Positions 43,301-51,020 of a stretch of 64,000 bases of DNA are shown piece after piece (the stretch's first letter is position 1; each line of letters begins with the position of its first letter). The notes under the pieces were generated by a model. The model saw nothing but the letters and a program-made list of their open reading frames with translations, had not been told where the DNA came from and did not search any database. The position numbers and the translations under genes were made by a program. The stretch comes from Holophagales bacterium (GTDB lineage Bacteria; Acidobacteriota; Thermoanaerobaculia; Multivoradales; Multivoraceae). The stretch covers positions 1-64,000 of the forward strand of contig VXZQ01000005.1 of the NCBI GenBank assembly GCA_009845425.1, given 5' to 3'.

Positions 43301-43838
43301 AGGCCTGGTCGATGTCGCCCGCCGCGGCGACGATGCGGGCCCCGCGTCCGCCGCCGCCGGCGAGCGCCTTGATGATCATCGCTCCGCCGTCGCCGAGAGC
43401 GGCGAAGAACTCGCGCGTCTCCTCCAGGGTGGTCGCGTGGTCCGTGCCCCGCAGCACGGGCACGTCCGCGGTGCCCGCGGCCGTACGCGCCCGCCCCTTG
43501 TCGCCGAACAGCTCGAGGACCTCGGGCCGGGGGCCGATGAAGGTGATGCCGGCCTCCGCGCAGGCGGCGGCGAAGCCGGCGTTCTCGGCCAGGAATCCGT
43601 AGCCCGGGTGGATCGAGTCGCAGTTCGCGTCGGCGGCTTTGGCGACAACGTCCTCGATGTCGAGGTAGGCCCGCACCCCGCGTCCGCCGAGTGGCACGGC
43701 CTCGTCGGCGATCCGCAGATGGAGTCCGTTGGCGTCGTCCTCGGAGTAGACGGCGACCGTCGCGATCCCGAGGTCCATCGCCGCGCGGGCGATCCGTACC
43801 GCGATCTCGCCGCGGTTGGCGATCAGCAGCCGCTGCAT
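40371..43838 (-). CDS. Single-chain biotin-dependent acyl-CoA carboxylase (BC-BCCP-CT)
   Basis: A 1155-residue enzyme that carboxylates an acyl-CoA (acetyl, propionyl or longer) with ATP and bicarbonate. In order: biotin carboxylase with ATP-grasp (about 1-450: LIANRGEIAVRIARA, KALAGGGGRGARIV, FIETNARLQVEHTVTE), a linker, a biotinyl domain (about 550-625) with the lysine in EAMKMEH (Lys585), and a carboxyltransferase (about 640-1155) with GGRNHYKQDRLF and PMGVIANNP. Most bacteria split these into two or three proteins. The N-terminus of the carboxylase at ATG 43838 is the canonical MQRLLIANRGEIA. Cytoplasmic; involved in fatty acid or propionate metabolism. Confidence 0.92.
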   Translation of the reverse strand: MQRLLIANRGEIAVRIARAAMDLGIATVAVYSEDDANGLHLRIADEAVPLGGRGVRAYLDIEDVVAKAADANCDSIHPGYGFLAENAGFAAACAEAGITFIGPRPEVLELFGDKGRARTAAGTADVPVLRGTDHATTLEETREFFAALGDGGAMIIKALAGGGGRGARIVAAAGDIDQAYERCGSEAERAFGNGGLYVEELIPRARHIEVQLLGDELGGLIDFGERECSAQRRHQKVVETAPAPNLGSEVRQAIIDAALRLGGAATYNSLGTFEFLVDAGDGAGGDNGSPHEERAGRFAFIETNARLQVEHTVTEAVTGVDLVQAQLRVARGESLADLGLDDPDARRTRGFAIQARVNLETLDADGNVRPSSGVLAAYEPPSGPGVRIDGCGYAGYEPNPAFDSLLAKVIVHSPSDDFAAAVKRASRALDEFRIGGPSTNIPWLQGVLAHPDFEAGRLYTRWLDDKAGELAAAAGNGRRPRFVPAAGPGAGGEAASTENSARDSGFAGARVDTADPLALFAYDQETKAAQADQTDDASGLPVSVVDTEGAAGIAAPIQGTIVSIDVEEGDEVLRGQQVAVIEAMKMEHVLRSDTSGTVLRVTMAVGDTIREGYPLVLVEGAEGGEAADAAVEIDPDYIRPDLEENIRRHDYTLDENRPEAVARRRRFGFRTPRENIEQLVDSGSFKEYWPLIVARQHQKFSDERLRQYTPADGVVAGTASINGDLFDDARSRAMVLSYDYTVLAGTQGGRNHYKQDRLFDLANRYMLPLVFFTEGGGGRPGDDYTGPRVAFDTYTFTQFSKLSGLIPLVGVNNGRCFAGNTALLACCDVIIATKASTIAMGGPAMIEGGGLGIYTPEEVGPMSFQVPNGVVDILVEDEEEAVDVAKKYLSYFQGPTSDWEAHDQRPLRHVVPENRLRLYDMQEIVHTIADVGSVLEIRPKFGIGVITALIRVEGRPMGVIANNPHHLAGAIDSDGSDKGARFLQLCDAFDIPVLSLMDCPGIMVGPDHEKTALVRHCARMFNTGANLSVPLFGVVVRKAYGLGVQAMCGASALVGFFTVGWPTAEFAGMNIEGAVKLGYRKELAAIEDPEERRLEFERRVEASYERAKAVNAAAGGGLDDVIDPADTRSWITESMKRLPPTPPRTGKKRPYIDTW

Positions 43839-43847
43839 GGGGCGGCG

Positions 43848-43853
43848 ATTATA
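43848..43853 (-). promoter_or_regulatory. Consensus -10 box (TATAAT) of the carboxylase gene, probably leaderless
   Basis: Minus-strand TATAAT ends 9 bases before the ATG at 43838, whose position is fixed by the conserved biotin carboxylase N-terminus. The bases between are CGCCGCCCC, with no Shine-Dalgarno sequence. The box overlaps the stop region of the YhaN gene (43849). Confidence 0.5.
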
Positions 43854-46758
43854 GAAGGGAGTGCTGGCGCTCCGGGTCGGGTGCGGGCTCGTCGGCGTCC
43901 GCCGCCGCGGGCTCGGAGTCGGTTCTCGCCTGTAGAGGAAGACCGTCCGGGCCGAGTTCGATCAGGCGATGGCGTGGATCTTCCGGGAGGCGCCGCTCGG
44001 CCCACGCCCGCACCTCTTCCTCTTGGCTGAGGGCGACAATCTGCCGCTCCTTGCTCAGCACGAGGAGCAGCTCCAGAAAGCGCATCGTGCGATCGGTATC
44101 GATATGAACCGTGGCGTCGTCCAGGAACAGAGGCGCGGATTCCCTCTTGTCGCCGAGTGCCTCGGCAAGGCCGATGCGAAGCAGCAGATAGACCTGATCG
44201 ATCGTGCCGTGGGACAGTTCCGAGGCTGAGCGGTACTCGCCGTCCTCGACCTCGAGTTGGACTTCGAGACCCTCCTCCGGGTCGATTCGCACGGCCGAGT
44301 ACCGTCCGTCGGTCACCAGGTTCAAGCGCTCGGCCAGTCCTTGGCGGAGGTCAGGAGCGAGCATCCGATGGACCTCTTCCTGGGCCGCTTCCAGGTGCGT
44401 GGTGGCGATGTCGACGATTTCGCCGGCCCTGCGCAGGAGCTTGACCTCGTGCTCGGCGGCGGCGAGTTCCTCCTCGAGTTCAGCGAGTGCCGGGAGGTCG
44501 GCGTCGGCGGCGAGTTGACCTTCAAAGCGGCTGACTTCTCTTCCGGCCCGTCCGGCCTCCTTCCGCGTCGTCGCCAGCTTGCGTTCCAGTTCCGTGGAAG
44601 TCAGCGCCTGGAGTGCTGCTGCCGCTTCGGATTCCGCGCCGGCGATGGCCGCGATGCGGCCGGCCGTTTCCGCGCGTTCGTCCTGAAGGCTCTGGCGATC
44701 GCGGCCATCGAGCAGGTGCTGCAGACGGTCCCAGTCTCTCTGTCGTTGTCCTGTTCGGCGTTCGCGGTCGGAAAGCCAATCGTCTGCCCAGAGTTCCGGG
44801 TCGTCGGTCGCGTCACCGGGGAAACCGGCCGCCGTCAGTGCGGTGCGAAAGCGTTCCTCGGCCGCTTCGCGGTTCTGCCGCTGCGTCGCCGCCGCCCGTT
44901 CCGCCTGCCGCCGGGCCTCCAGCCGCGCGGCCAGGGCTTCGCGCCGGTCGGTTCCGGCGGCAAGCTCGGCGCTTCGCCGACAGGCCTGCTCGTAGCGGTG
45001 GAACAGATCGTCGACTCCTGCCTGGGCGTCTTCGAAGCCGCGACCGGTCAAGGCGTCGCGCAGCGTTTTCTCGGCTATTGCCTCGTCGGTGCGGGCCGAC
45101 GCCATCCACCGTTCCCAGGTCTCACGTTCCCGGTCCCACGCGTTCCGCCTCTCGCGCGCCTCGAGGGCGGCGCGCACGGCGTCCGGATCGGTTTCGATGC
45201 CGAGTTCCGCAAGCTCGCGGGTCGCGGCTTCGATCTGTCGCCGCCTGGCCTCGTGCTGCCGCTTCAGGTCCCGGAGTTCGGCTCTGGCGTCGGCCAGTGC
45301 CGCCCCTCGGTCAGCCTGCTCGTACGGGCGGGGACGGGAGGTGCGCCGCTGTGCGCGGTACATGAGAGCGAAGCAGACGATGGCAAGAAGCCACCCACCG
45401 GCGCCGACCAGCCGTGGGAGCAGATCGAGAACACCCAGCACACCCAGCAGACCGCCGGCGGGTGCGCCGATCCAGGGCCACTTTCCGAAACCGGAGTTGG
45501 CTTCGAGCTGAGCCATGAGCGCCTTCTGCTCGTTGAGAAGCTCCTGAACGCGTCGTTCGAGGTCCACGGACGACCCGAGCGGCGGCAGCTCCAGGACCGT
45601 CAGAGCACGCCGCGCGATGAGCTCGGCAGCCTTCGTGAGAGTCGCCTCCGGGGCGTCGCCGGGTCCGAGCCGCTCCCGGACGGCCCGGGCTTCACGCGCC
45701 TCCCGCCATCCTCGTGCGGCAGCGGCGACTTCGGGCGCAATCTCGCGATCTCCCACCGCCGCCTTTGGGAGTTCGGACAGTTCGCGCGCCATCTCGTCCG
45801 CTCCCGGTCCCCGAAGTTCCGCGGGTTCCTCGGGGCGGATCCGGTAGGCGAGGAGAGCGGTCCGAAGCTCACGTTCGATCGCGGCGTCTGGTCCCTCACC
45901 CGGAGCCTCCGGCGGTTTGCCGTCACGGAACTGGGTTGCCAGCTTCTCGATGTTCTTCAGGCGCGCGTCGAGGCAACGCAGTTCGCGCTCCGCCAACGCA
46001 CGTTCGCAACTCCGGACGAGCGTTGCCGTACTCGCGGCCTCTTCCCTGGCTGCCGCCAGAGTGTTCTCCAGGCGGTCGCGCTCCAGTTGGCGGTTCCTGC
46101 CCGCGTCGAGTTCCGTGTTCGCCTGGCTGAGACGCTCGACCGCTCTCTGCAGCGGCTTGGTCGAGTTGCGGCGTTCAGTGCCGATCTGATCGCGGGCGTA
46201 GCTCTTGAGCAGGCGGATCGCCTCGACCGCGGTGGCGGCGCCGCCGGCAGAGGCAGCGGCTCGTTGCAGCTCTTTCTTGAGCGCCGAGGCCTCGTCGCCC
46301 TTCGTCTGGCGCAGGCGCTGGATGTCCCCCTGGCCGATCACCAGGGTCGATGGCATGACCTGGCGATTGAGTCCCAGAAAGCGCGAACCATCGATGCTGC
46401 CGCGGTAGATCAACTCGTCGCCGATCTGACGCCCGGTGTCGGCGTCGTGGGCGACGCTCTCCTTTGCTTTCAGGTCGCGCTGCTGGATCTCGATTCTGCG
46501 ACCATCGTCGAGTTGGAGCTTCACCGTCGCACGCCACGGCTTGCCGCTCCAGGGCTCGTACTGGCGCTCGAACTCGCGTTCCTCCAAAGTGTTCGCACCG
46601 CGTCCGCGGCGCCGACCGCAGAGAGCGGCGAAGATCGCCTGCAGCCAGGTGGACTTGCCGGCTTCGTTGTCGCCGTGGATCACGGTCATGCCGGGGGCCA
46701 GATCGAATTCGCCGTTCAGCTTGCCGAACTCGTGGGCGCGGATACGGAGGATCTTCAC
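43849..46758 (-). CDS. SMC/SbcC-like ATPase with central membrane hairpin (YhaN family)
   Basis: A 969-residue AAA/SMC-type protein. Walker A is GDNEAGKST near the N-terminus (about 29-37) in the context KLNGEFDLAPGMTVIHG; Walker B/D-loop is LFLDDATVHID near the C-terminus, preceded by the signature-like ELSHGTIDQVYLLLRIGLAEAL. Long coiled coils fill the space between, interrupted by a hydrophobic hairpin (WPWIGAPAGG ... LLAIVCFALMYRAQ) as in YhaN. It starts with GTG overlapping the stop of the nuclease gene (GTGA). It pairs with the downstream-named SbcD/YhaO-like nuclease in DNA end processing or repair (family knowledge). Confidence 0.88.
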   Translation of the reverse strand: MKILRIRAHEFGKLNGEFDLAPGMTVIHGDNEAGKSTWLQAIFAALCGRRRGRGANTLEEREFERQYEPWSGKPWRATVKLQLDDGRRIEIQQRDLKAKESVAHDADTGRQIGDELIYRGSIDGSRFLGLNRQVMPSTLVIGQGDIQRLRQTKGDEASALKKELQRAAASAGGAATAVEAIRLLKSYARDQIGTERRNSTKPLQRAVERLSQANTELDAGRNRQLERDRLENTLAAAREEAASTATLVRSCERALAERELRCLDARLKNIEKLATQFRDGKPPEAPGEGPDAAIERELRTALLAYRIRPEEPAELRGPGADEMARELSELPKAAVGDREIAPEVAAAARGWREAREARAVRERLGPGDAPEATLTKAAELIARRALTVLELPPLGSSVDLERRVQELLNEQKALMAQLEANSGFGKWPWIGAPAGGLLGVLGVLDLLPRLVGAGGWLLAIVCFALMYRAQRRTSRPRPYEQADRGAALADARAELRDLKRQHEARRRQIEAATRELAELGIETDPDAVRAALEARERRNAWDRERETWERWMASARTDEAIAEKTLRDALTGRGFEDAQAGVDDLFHRYEQACRRSAELAAGTDRREALAARLEARRQAERAAATQRQNREAAEERFRTALTAAGFPGDATDDPELWADDWLSDRERRTGQRQRDWDRLQHLLDGRDRQSLQDERAETAGRIAAIAGAESEAAAALQALTSTELERKLATTRKEAGRAGREVSRFEGQLAADADLPALAELEEELAAAEHEVKLLRRAGEIVDIATTHLEAAQEEVHRMLAPDLRQGLAERLNLVTDGRYSAVRIDPEEGLEVQLEVEDGEYRSASELSHGTIDQVYLLLRIGLAEALGDKRESAPLFLDDATVHIDTDRTMRFLELLLVLSKERQIVALSQEEEVRAWAERRLPEDPRHRLIELGPDGLPLQARTDSEPAAADADEPAPDPERQHSLL

Positions 46759-47924
46759 GTGGCTGCTCCGTCCGTCGGCACATCCTGAAGCTGCTCTCCG
46801 GAGGAGTCCGCCTCGATGCCGGCCATTCGGAGGTCGTCCAGGACGCCGACGTCCCGGTCGTCGAGTGCGCGCAGTCCGGCGAGCAGGACGATGCGCTCCG
46901 TTTCGCGGTCGAGGTCGGCGTCTCGAACTCGCCTCACGAACATGCCACGTACCGTCGGCTCGTCCTCGATCTGCTCGAGATCGTAGGGGGAGGTCAGACC
47001 CGAAGTGTCAACCAACACCTGGTCGATGCCCTCGGAAGGCTCGAATGAGGCCGCGCCGAAGTCTTCGGCGTGCAGGTGCAGGTTGTCCGGCTCGCCGATC
47101 AGGCGGACGCGCGCGGCCCCGGCCAGGCCGTCGAGGGCCTTCCCGATCCGCTTCCTTGCCTCGTCGGCGCTCTCCGCTTCCGTCAGGTCGACGGTCAGAC
47201 TGTGGAGCGCGGGAGGGCGGGGATCGAGGCGTCGTCGTTTGACCTCGCCGTTTTCGGCCTCCAACACCACGGCGTTGCCATACTCCTCGTTGAATCTGAG
47301 CCGTTCGAGGGAACCGAGCCGAGTCCAGGTCGGACGATCGGCGGGCTTGTGGGAATGGCCGACGACGGCGTGGTCGAACCCGGCGGCCGCGATCTGGTCG
47401 CTTTCGAACGGGGCATGCCGGTACTGAGCCTGGAACGCGGCGTTTCGTTCCTCACCGTGGAACACGGCGATGTGAACACCCGAGCCCTCGACCTGGAATC
47501 CGTCGTCGAAGAAGCCGGGCGTGTCCGCGGGCTTGCGATGGGCGGCACCCCAGATGGTCACCCCGTCGGCGAGCTGCTTCGACGTGAAGTGCGTCTCCCG
47601 GAAGATGTGGACGTTGTCCGGCCAGTCGATCCGCCGGTACGGGCTCTCGGTATCCGCGTAGTCGTGGTTGCCGGGAGCGGCGAAGACCTGGAGGCCTGAT
47701 CGTTCGAAGGTCCGGCGCAGGAAGTCGACCGTGTCCGGCGACACGAGCTCATGCTCGAACAGGTCGCCGCCGATCAACACGGCGGCCGCGCCCTCCTGGC
47801 GGGCCTGTTCGAAGGCCCAGCTCACGCCCTCGCGGAGTCGCTGGCGCTGCCGGCGGGCGACTTCCCGAGTCGACCAGCCGAACTTCGAGTCCAGGTGAAC
47901 GTCGCTGAAGGCGAGGAGCTTCAC
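46755..47924 (-). CDS. SbcD/YhaO-like DNA repair metallophosphoesterase
   Basis: A 389-residue nuclease of the Mre11/SbcD family. The five phosphoesterase motifs are visible: FSDVHLDSKFGW (motif I; DxH), IGGDLFEHE (II), GNHDYAD (III), VFHGEE (IV) and GHSHKPADRP (V). The substitution of Gly before Asp in motif II is normal. The N-terminus runs straight into motif I, so GTG 47924 is the right start. It is translationally coupled to the YhaN-like ATPase. The acidic C-terminus (about 270-389) is the partner-binding region in relatives. Probably manganese-dependent. Confidence 0.9.
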   Translation of the reverse strand: MKLLAFSDVHLDSKFGWSTREVARRQRQRLREGVSWAFEQARQEGAAAVLIGGDLFEHELVSPDTVDFLRRTFERSGLQVFAAPGNHDYADTESPYRRIDWPDNVHIFRETHFTSKQLADGVTIWGAAHRKPADTPGFFDDGFQVEGSGVHIAVFHGEERNAAFQAQYRHAPFESDQIAAAGFDHAVVGHSHKPADRPTWTRLGSLERLRFNEEYGNAVVLEAENGEVKRRRLDPRPPALHSLTVDLTEAESADEARKRIGKALDGLAGAARVRLIGEPDNLHLHAEDFGAASFEPSEGIDQVLVDTSGLTSPYDLEQIEDEPTVRGMFVRRVRDADLDRETERIVLLAGLRALDDRDVGVLDDLRMAGIEADSSGEQLQDVPTDGAAT

Positions 47925-47970
47925 GCCCCGGGCTTCCCGGACGCGACGCTAGCGGCGCGGGCGGGGCGCG

Positions 47971-48459
47971 TCACTCCTCGAGAACCGCGGGCCAGTTTTC
48001 GTCGGCCTGCTCGATGTTCCGGTCGCGGTCCTCGAGCCACTGATTCATGACCCTCTTGTTGTAGTTCAGGTAGAGCTTGCCGTCCACGAGGGTGAACGCA
48101 TCCGGGTCGGTGGGAGCCGTGTAGTTGCGGCTCACCGCCCAGGCGCAGTAGCCGCCGTACTGGGGCGCGTACTTCTCCGGATCTTCGGAGAAGCGATCCC
48201 GGTTCCCGGCGCTGGCGAAACGCCAGTCGGCGCCCTGCCAGCCGAGCGTGAAGTCCTTGTCGCCTTTGACAGCCTTCCCTTCCGTGAAGTAGGCGACCGG
48301 GTCGTAGCCGCGGATGGCCAGGTTGCCGCGGCTGGTGAAGACAGGGTCCTTCTCGGCGGCGGCGGGAACCGCGGCCAGTGCGGCACTGATGATGAACGCG
48401 GCGAGGGCCGTCTCGCGAGCGAATCGGGCGCGACGACCGCGGTGCTGTGGCGTAGACAT
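47971..48459 (-). CDS. Exported YHS domain protein
   Basis: A 162-residue protein with a signal peptide (about 1-36, ending VPAAAEK). The YHS domain (about 48-105) reads GYDPVAYFTEGKAVKGDKDF, then W.GADWRFAS, NRDRFSEDPEKYAPQYGGYCAWAVS, with the Cys expected for metal binding in YHS domains. The tail KLYLNYNKRVMNQWLED completes the domain type found in many bacterial periplasmic proteins linked to metal or redox stress. GAGGAGG lies 9 bases before the ATG. No operon partner is obvious; the SbcD-like gene is 46 bases upstream on the same strand in the other order of transcription. Confidence 0.83.
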   Translation of the reverse strand: MSTPQHRGRRARFARETALAAFIISAALAAVPAAAEKDPVFTSRGNLAIRGYDPVAYFTEGKAVKGDKDFTLGWQGADWRFASAGNRDRFSEDPEKYAPQYGGYCAWAVSRNYTAPTDPDAFTLVDGKLYLNYNKRVMNQWLEDRDRNIEQADENWPAVLEE

Positions 48460-48536
48460 GAGGCGAGTCCTCCTCGGGCGAGTCTATTCAGTCGCCGTGC
48501 CGGTTCCTCCGGCTCCGGACAGGCGAGACCAGGAGT

Positions 48537-48968
48537 TCAGATCTCGAGTCTTTCCGTCTGAAATCCCTTGAACCGGTCGAAGTCGCGGTCGTGCGTCAAC
48601 AGCCTGGAGACGCCGTGCTCACGGCAGAGTGCGACGATCTGCGCGTCGAAGACCAGGTTGCCCGTGGCGCTCACTTCGCGGATGGCCTCGAACAGGAGTT
48701 CCGCATAGTGCGGGCCGGGCCGCAGCAGTGTCAGGCTCGGTGAGGCGAGGATGCGCTCGACGTTCGCGCTGGCTTCATCAGCCGTGTACGGCGGACTGAG
48801 GATCCTGGGATGCGTCGCTACACGAAGAAACTCGACCAGGCACGGTGCCGGAAGGGACCAATTGAACAGGGCACCGGAGAGCGCCTCAAGGTAGCCGCAG
48901 GCGGCCTTGTGCATGCGCGAACTTGGGTCGTGGGCATAGACGAGAATGTTCGTGTCGACGGCGATCAA
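48537..48968 (-). CDS. vapC: PIN-domain toxin (VapC-like ribonuclease)
   Basis: A 143-residue PIN-domain RNase. Catalytic acids are visible: Asp5 (AVDTNILVYAHD), Glu46 (CLVEFLRV), Asp108 (VFDAQI) and Asp127/Asp129 (THDRDF). The family cleaves tRNA or rRNA and is held inactive by a cognate antitoxin. The start is TTG 48968, overlapping the antitoxin stop (TTGA), so antitoxin is made first and toxin by coupling. Length is normal for VapC. The locus lies between the YHS gene and the CRTAC1 gene with no mobile-element remains. Confidence 0.92.
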   Translation of the reverse strand: MIAVDTNILVYAHDPSSRMHKAACGYLEALSGALFNWSLPAPCLVEFLRVATHPRILSPPYTADEASANVERILASPSLTLLRPGPHYAELLFEAIREVSATGNLVFDAQIVALCREHGVSRLLTHDRDFDRFKGFQTERLEI

Positions 48969-49204
48969 TCCAGACCGTCCATGATGTCGTAGAGGGAGTT
49001 GCGGTCGGCGACGTCAACGCCCGGCAGGGTGCGCGTCTTCTTCGTGACGAGCTTCAGCTTGAACGGCTCCTCGGTCCGCCGTGGTGGCTGCAGGTACTGC
49101 CGGATAGCCCGCTCGATCAGGCGAGTCAGCGGTTCGCCATCCTCGGCAGCGCGTACTTTGGCCGCCTTGATCAGGCGGTCGTCGAAGTTCAGCGTGGTCT
49201 TCAT
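48965..49204 (-). CDS. vapB: Ribbon-helix-helix antitoxin (VapB-like)
   Basis: A 79-residue antitoxin. The N-terminus MKTTLNFDDRLIKAAKVRAAEDGEPLTRLIERAIRQYL is a typical ribbon-helix-helix DNA-binding domain (about 1-40); the rest (TEEPFKLKLVTKK ... DRNSLYDIMDGLD) is the toxin-binding tail. It is the first gene of the module and overlaps the toxin start by four bases. The ATG at 49204 lies within a palindrome that probably is its operator, so autorepression is likely. Confidence 0.9.
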   Translation of the reverse strand: MKTTLNFDDRLIKAAKVRAAEDGEPLTRLIERAIRQYLQPPRRTEEPFKLKLVTKKTRTLPGVDVADRNSLYDIMDGLD

Positions 49205-49241
49205 ACAGAAATCTGTATCACCTGCGGTGGATTCCTGTCAA
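49201..49241 (-). promoter_or_regulatory. Toxin-antitoxin promoter and overlapping palindromic operator
   Basis: Minus-strand -35 TTGACA at 49241-49236 is followed 16-18 bases on by weak -10 options (GATACA 219-214 or TACAGA 217-212). A perfect palindrome ATACAGA-AA-TCTGTAT spans 49203-49218, covering the -10 and the ATG at 49204; one more mismatched base and one more matching base extend it to 49201-49220. A dimeric RHH antitoxin bound here would block transcription. Confidence 0.55.
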
Positions 49242-49263
49242 CGGAGCGGCCCGGTCTCGCGGA

Positions 49264-49269
49264 TAGTGT
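49264..49269 (+). promoter_or_regulatory. Possible -10 box (TAGTGT) of the CRTAC1 gene
   Basis: TAGTGT ends 11 bases before the ATG at 49281, and no Shine-Dalgarno sequence is seen. No clear -35. Confidence 0.27.
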
Positions 49270-49280
49270 CTGCTGCGGCC

Positions 49281-51020
49281 ATGTGGCGTTCTTCTACCTT
49301 CGCCCTAGTCCTTCTGGTTGCGGTTCTCCTGGCGTGCGCCGAAGCGGATGGCGGAGCGGACGTGTCGACGGCGGTTCCCGCGCCGGAGCCGGTCTTCGTC
49401 GAGCGCGCGTCCGAAGCGGGACTCGACTTCGTTCATCGCAACGGCGGGACGGGCGAGTACAACTACCCGGAACTCCTGGTGGGAGGCGGAGCGCTGCTCG
49501 ACTTCGACGACGACGGACTGCTGGACGTCTACCTCGTACAGAGCGGGCCGGTTCCCGGAGCACCGGAAGCCGCGATGTCGGCGGGCGCGGTCGCCGACCG
49601 GCCGGGCAACGGCCTCTACCGCAACCTGGGTAACGGCGCGTTCGAGGACGTGACGGACGCCGCGGGCGTCGGCGACACGGGCTACGGCGCCGGGGCGACC
49701 GCGGCCGACTACGACCGGGACGGACTGGTCGATCTCTACGTGACGAACGTCGGCCCGAATCGGCTCTATCGCAACCTCGGCGACGGCAGCTTCGAGGACG
49801 TAACCGAACGTGCCGGCGTAGGCGACCCGGCGTGGTCTTCCAGCAGCGTCTTCTTCGACTACGACGGCGATCTGGATCTGGACCTCTTCGTCGCCAACTA
49901 CGTCGTCTGGAGCGCCGAGCGGGAGCGCCCCTGCCTGGGGCCGAACGGCCTCCGCAACTACTGCAATCCGGCGGAGTACCCGCCGGCGCCAGACACGCTC
50001 TACCGCAACGACGGCGGCGGCCGATTCACCGACGTGAGCGAGGTTGCCGGTATCCGCTCGGTTGCCGGGCCGGGCCTGGGGGTCGTCGCGGCGGACTTCG
50101 ACGGCGACGACCTCGTCGATCTCTACGTGGCGAACGACCAGGCGGCGAACCACTTGTGGCTGAACCGGGGCGACGGCACGTTCCGGGAGGACGCGCTGGC
50201 GCGCGGGGCCGCGCTCAACGAACTCGGCCAGCCCGAAGCGGGCATGGGCATCGCCGTGGCCGACCCCGACGGCGACGGCGATCTCGACCTGTTCCTGACT
50301 CACCTGAGCGGCGAGACGAACACGTTCTACCGGAATGACGGCGGCGGCTTCTTCCGGGATGTGACCGACGAGGCGCGACTAGGCGGTGTGAGCCAGCCGT
50401 ACACCGGCTTCGGCACGTCCTGGTTCGACTACGACGGGGACGGCAACCTCGACCTCTTCGTCGCCAACGGCAAGGTGACGCCGGGAGACACCGCCGCCTT
50501 CGACTATCGCGAGCCGAATCAGCTGTTGCGGCGCATGCCGTCCGGCCGCTACGAGGACGTTTCGAGCCGGGCAGGCCCCGCCCTGGAGTTACTCGAGGTG
50601 AGCCGCGGTGCGGCCTTCGGTGACCTGGACAACGACGGCGATGTCGACGTCCTGCTCGTCAACAACGAAGGACCGGTGAGGTTGTTCCGGAACGACATCG
50701 GCAACGCCCGCTCGTGGCTGGTCGTCGACCTCTGTGGCGGCGGAGTCTTCGACCGCTCGGCGATCGGCGCCCGGGTTACCGTCGAGGCGGCGGGGCGAAG
50801 CTGGACCCGCGAGGTCCGAGCGGCCTACAGCTTCGCGGTCGGCAACGACCCGCGGGTCCACTTCGGGCTTGGCGATGCGGAACAGGTAGACCGGCTGGAG
50901 GTGCGCTGGCCGGACGGCACCGTTACCGACCGCACCAACGTCGAGGTGAACCGCATCCTGCGCCTGCTGGCGCCGGGCGGGGAGCGACCCGCGGAAGGGG
51001 TGTGTCGTGACGCGGAGTGA
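49281..51020 (+). CDS. CRTAC1-family lipoprotein with FG-GAP/VCBS repeats and ASPIC/UnbV domain
   Basis: A 579-residue protein with lipobox LLAC (Cys19). It contains about six repeats of the FG-GAP/VCBS type, each with a calcium-binding loop such as DFDDDGLLDVYL, DYDRDGLVDLYV, DYDGDLDLDLFV, DFDGDDLVDLYV, DPDGDGDLDLFL and DYDGDGNLDLFV. They form an integrin-like propeller. The C-terminus (GARVTVEAAGRSWTREVRAAYSFAVGNDPRVHFGLGDAEQVDRLEVRWPDG) is the ASPIC/UnbV domain. Function in bacteria is unproven; surface binding is likely. The ATG at 49281 gives the signal peptide directly; the open frame upstream is a shadow. Overlaps the TPR gene start by 14 bases. Confidence 0.92.
   Translation: MWRSSTFALVLLVAVLLACAEADGGADVSTAVPAPEPVFVERASEAGLDFVHRNGGTGEYNYPELLVGGGALLDFDDDGLLDVYLVQSGPVPGAPEAAMSAGAVADRPGNGLYRNLGNGAFEDVTDAAGVGDTGYGAGATAADYDRDGLVDLYVTNVGPNRLYRNLGDGSFEDVTERAGVGDPAWSSSSVFFDYDGDLDLDLFVANYVVWSAERERPCLGPNGLRNYCNPAEYPPAPDTLYRNDGGGRFTDVSEVAGIRSVAGPGLGVVAADFDGDDLVDLYVANDQAANHLWLNRGDGTFREDALARGAALNELGQPEAGMGIAVADPDGDGDLDLFLTHLSGETNTFYRNDGGGFFRDVTDEARLGGVSQPYTGFGTSWFDYDGDGNLDLFVANGKVTPGDTAAFDYREPNQLLRRMPSGRYEDVSSRAGPALELLEVSRGAAFGDLDNDGDVDVLLVNNEGPVRLFRNDIGNARSWLVVDLCGGGVFDRSAIGARVTVEAAGRSWTREVRAAYSFAVGNDPRVHFGLGDAEQVDRLEVRWPDGTVTDRTNVEVNRILRLLAPGGERPAEGVCRDAE

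Noticed and set aside
44257..46788. 843-codon open frame on the plus strand
   Set aside because: It is antisense to the YhaN-like gene, whose Walker motifs and coupling to the nuclease are convincing; long antisense frames are normal in GC-rich DNA.
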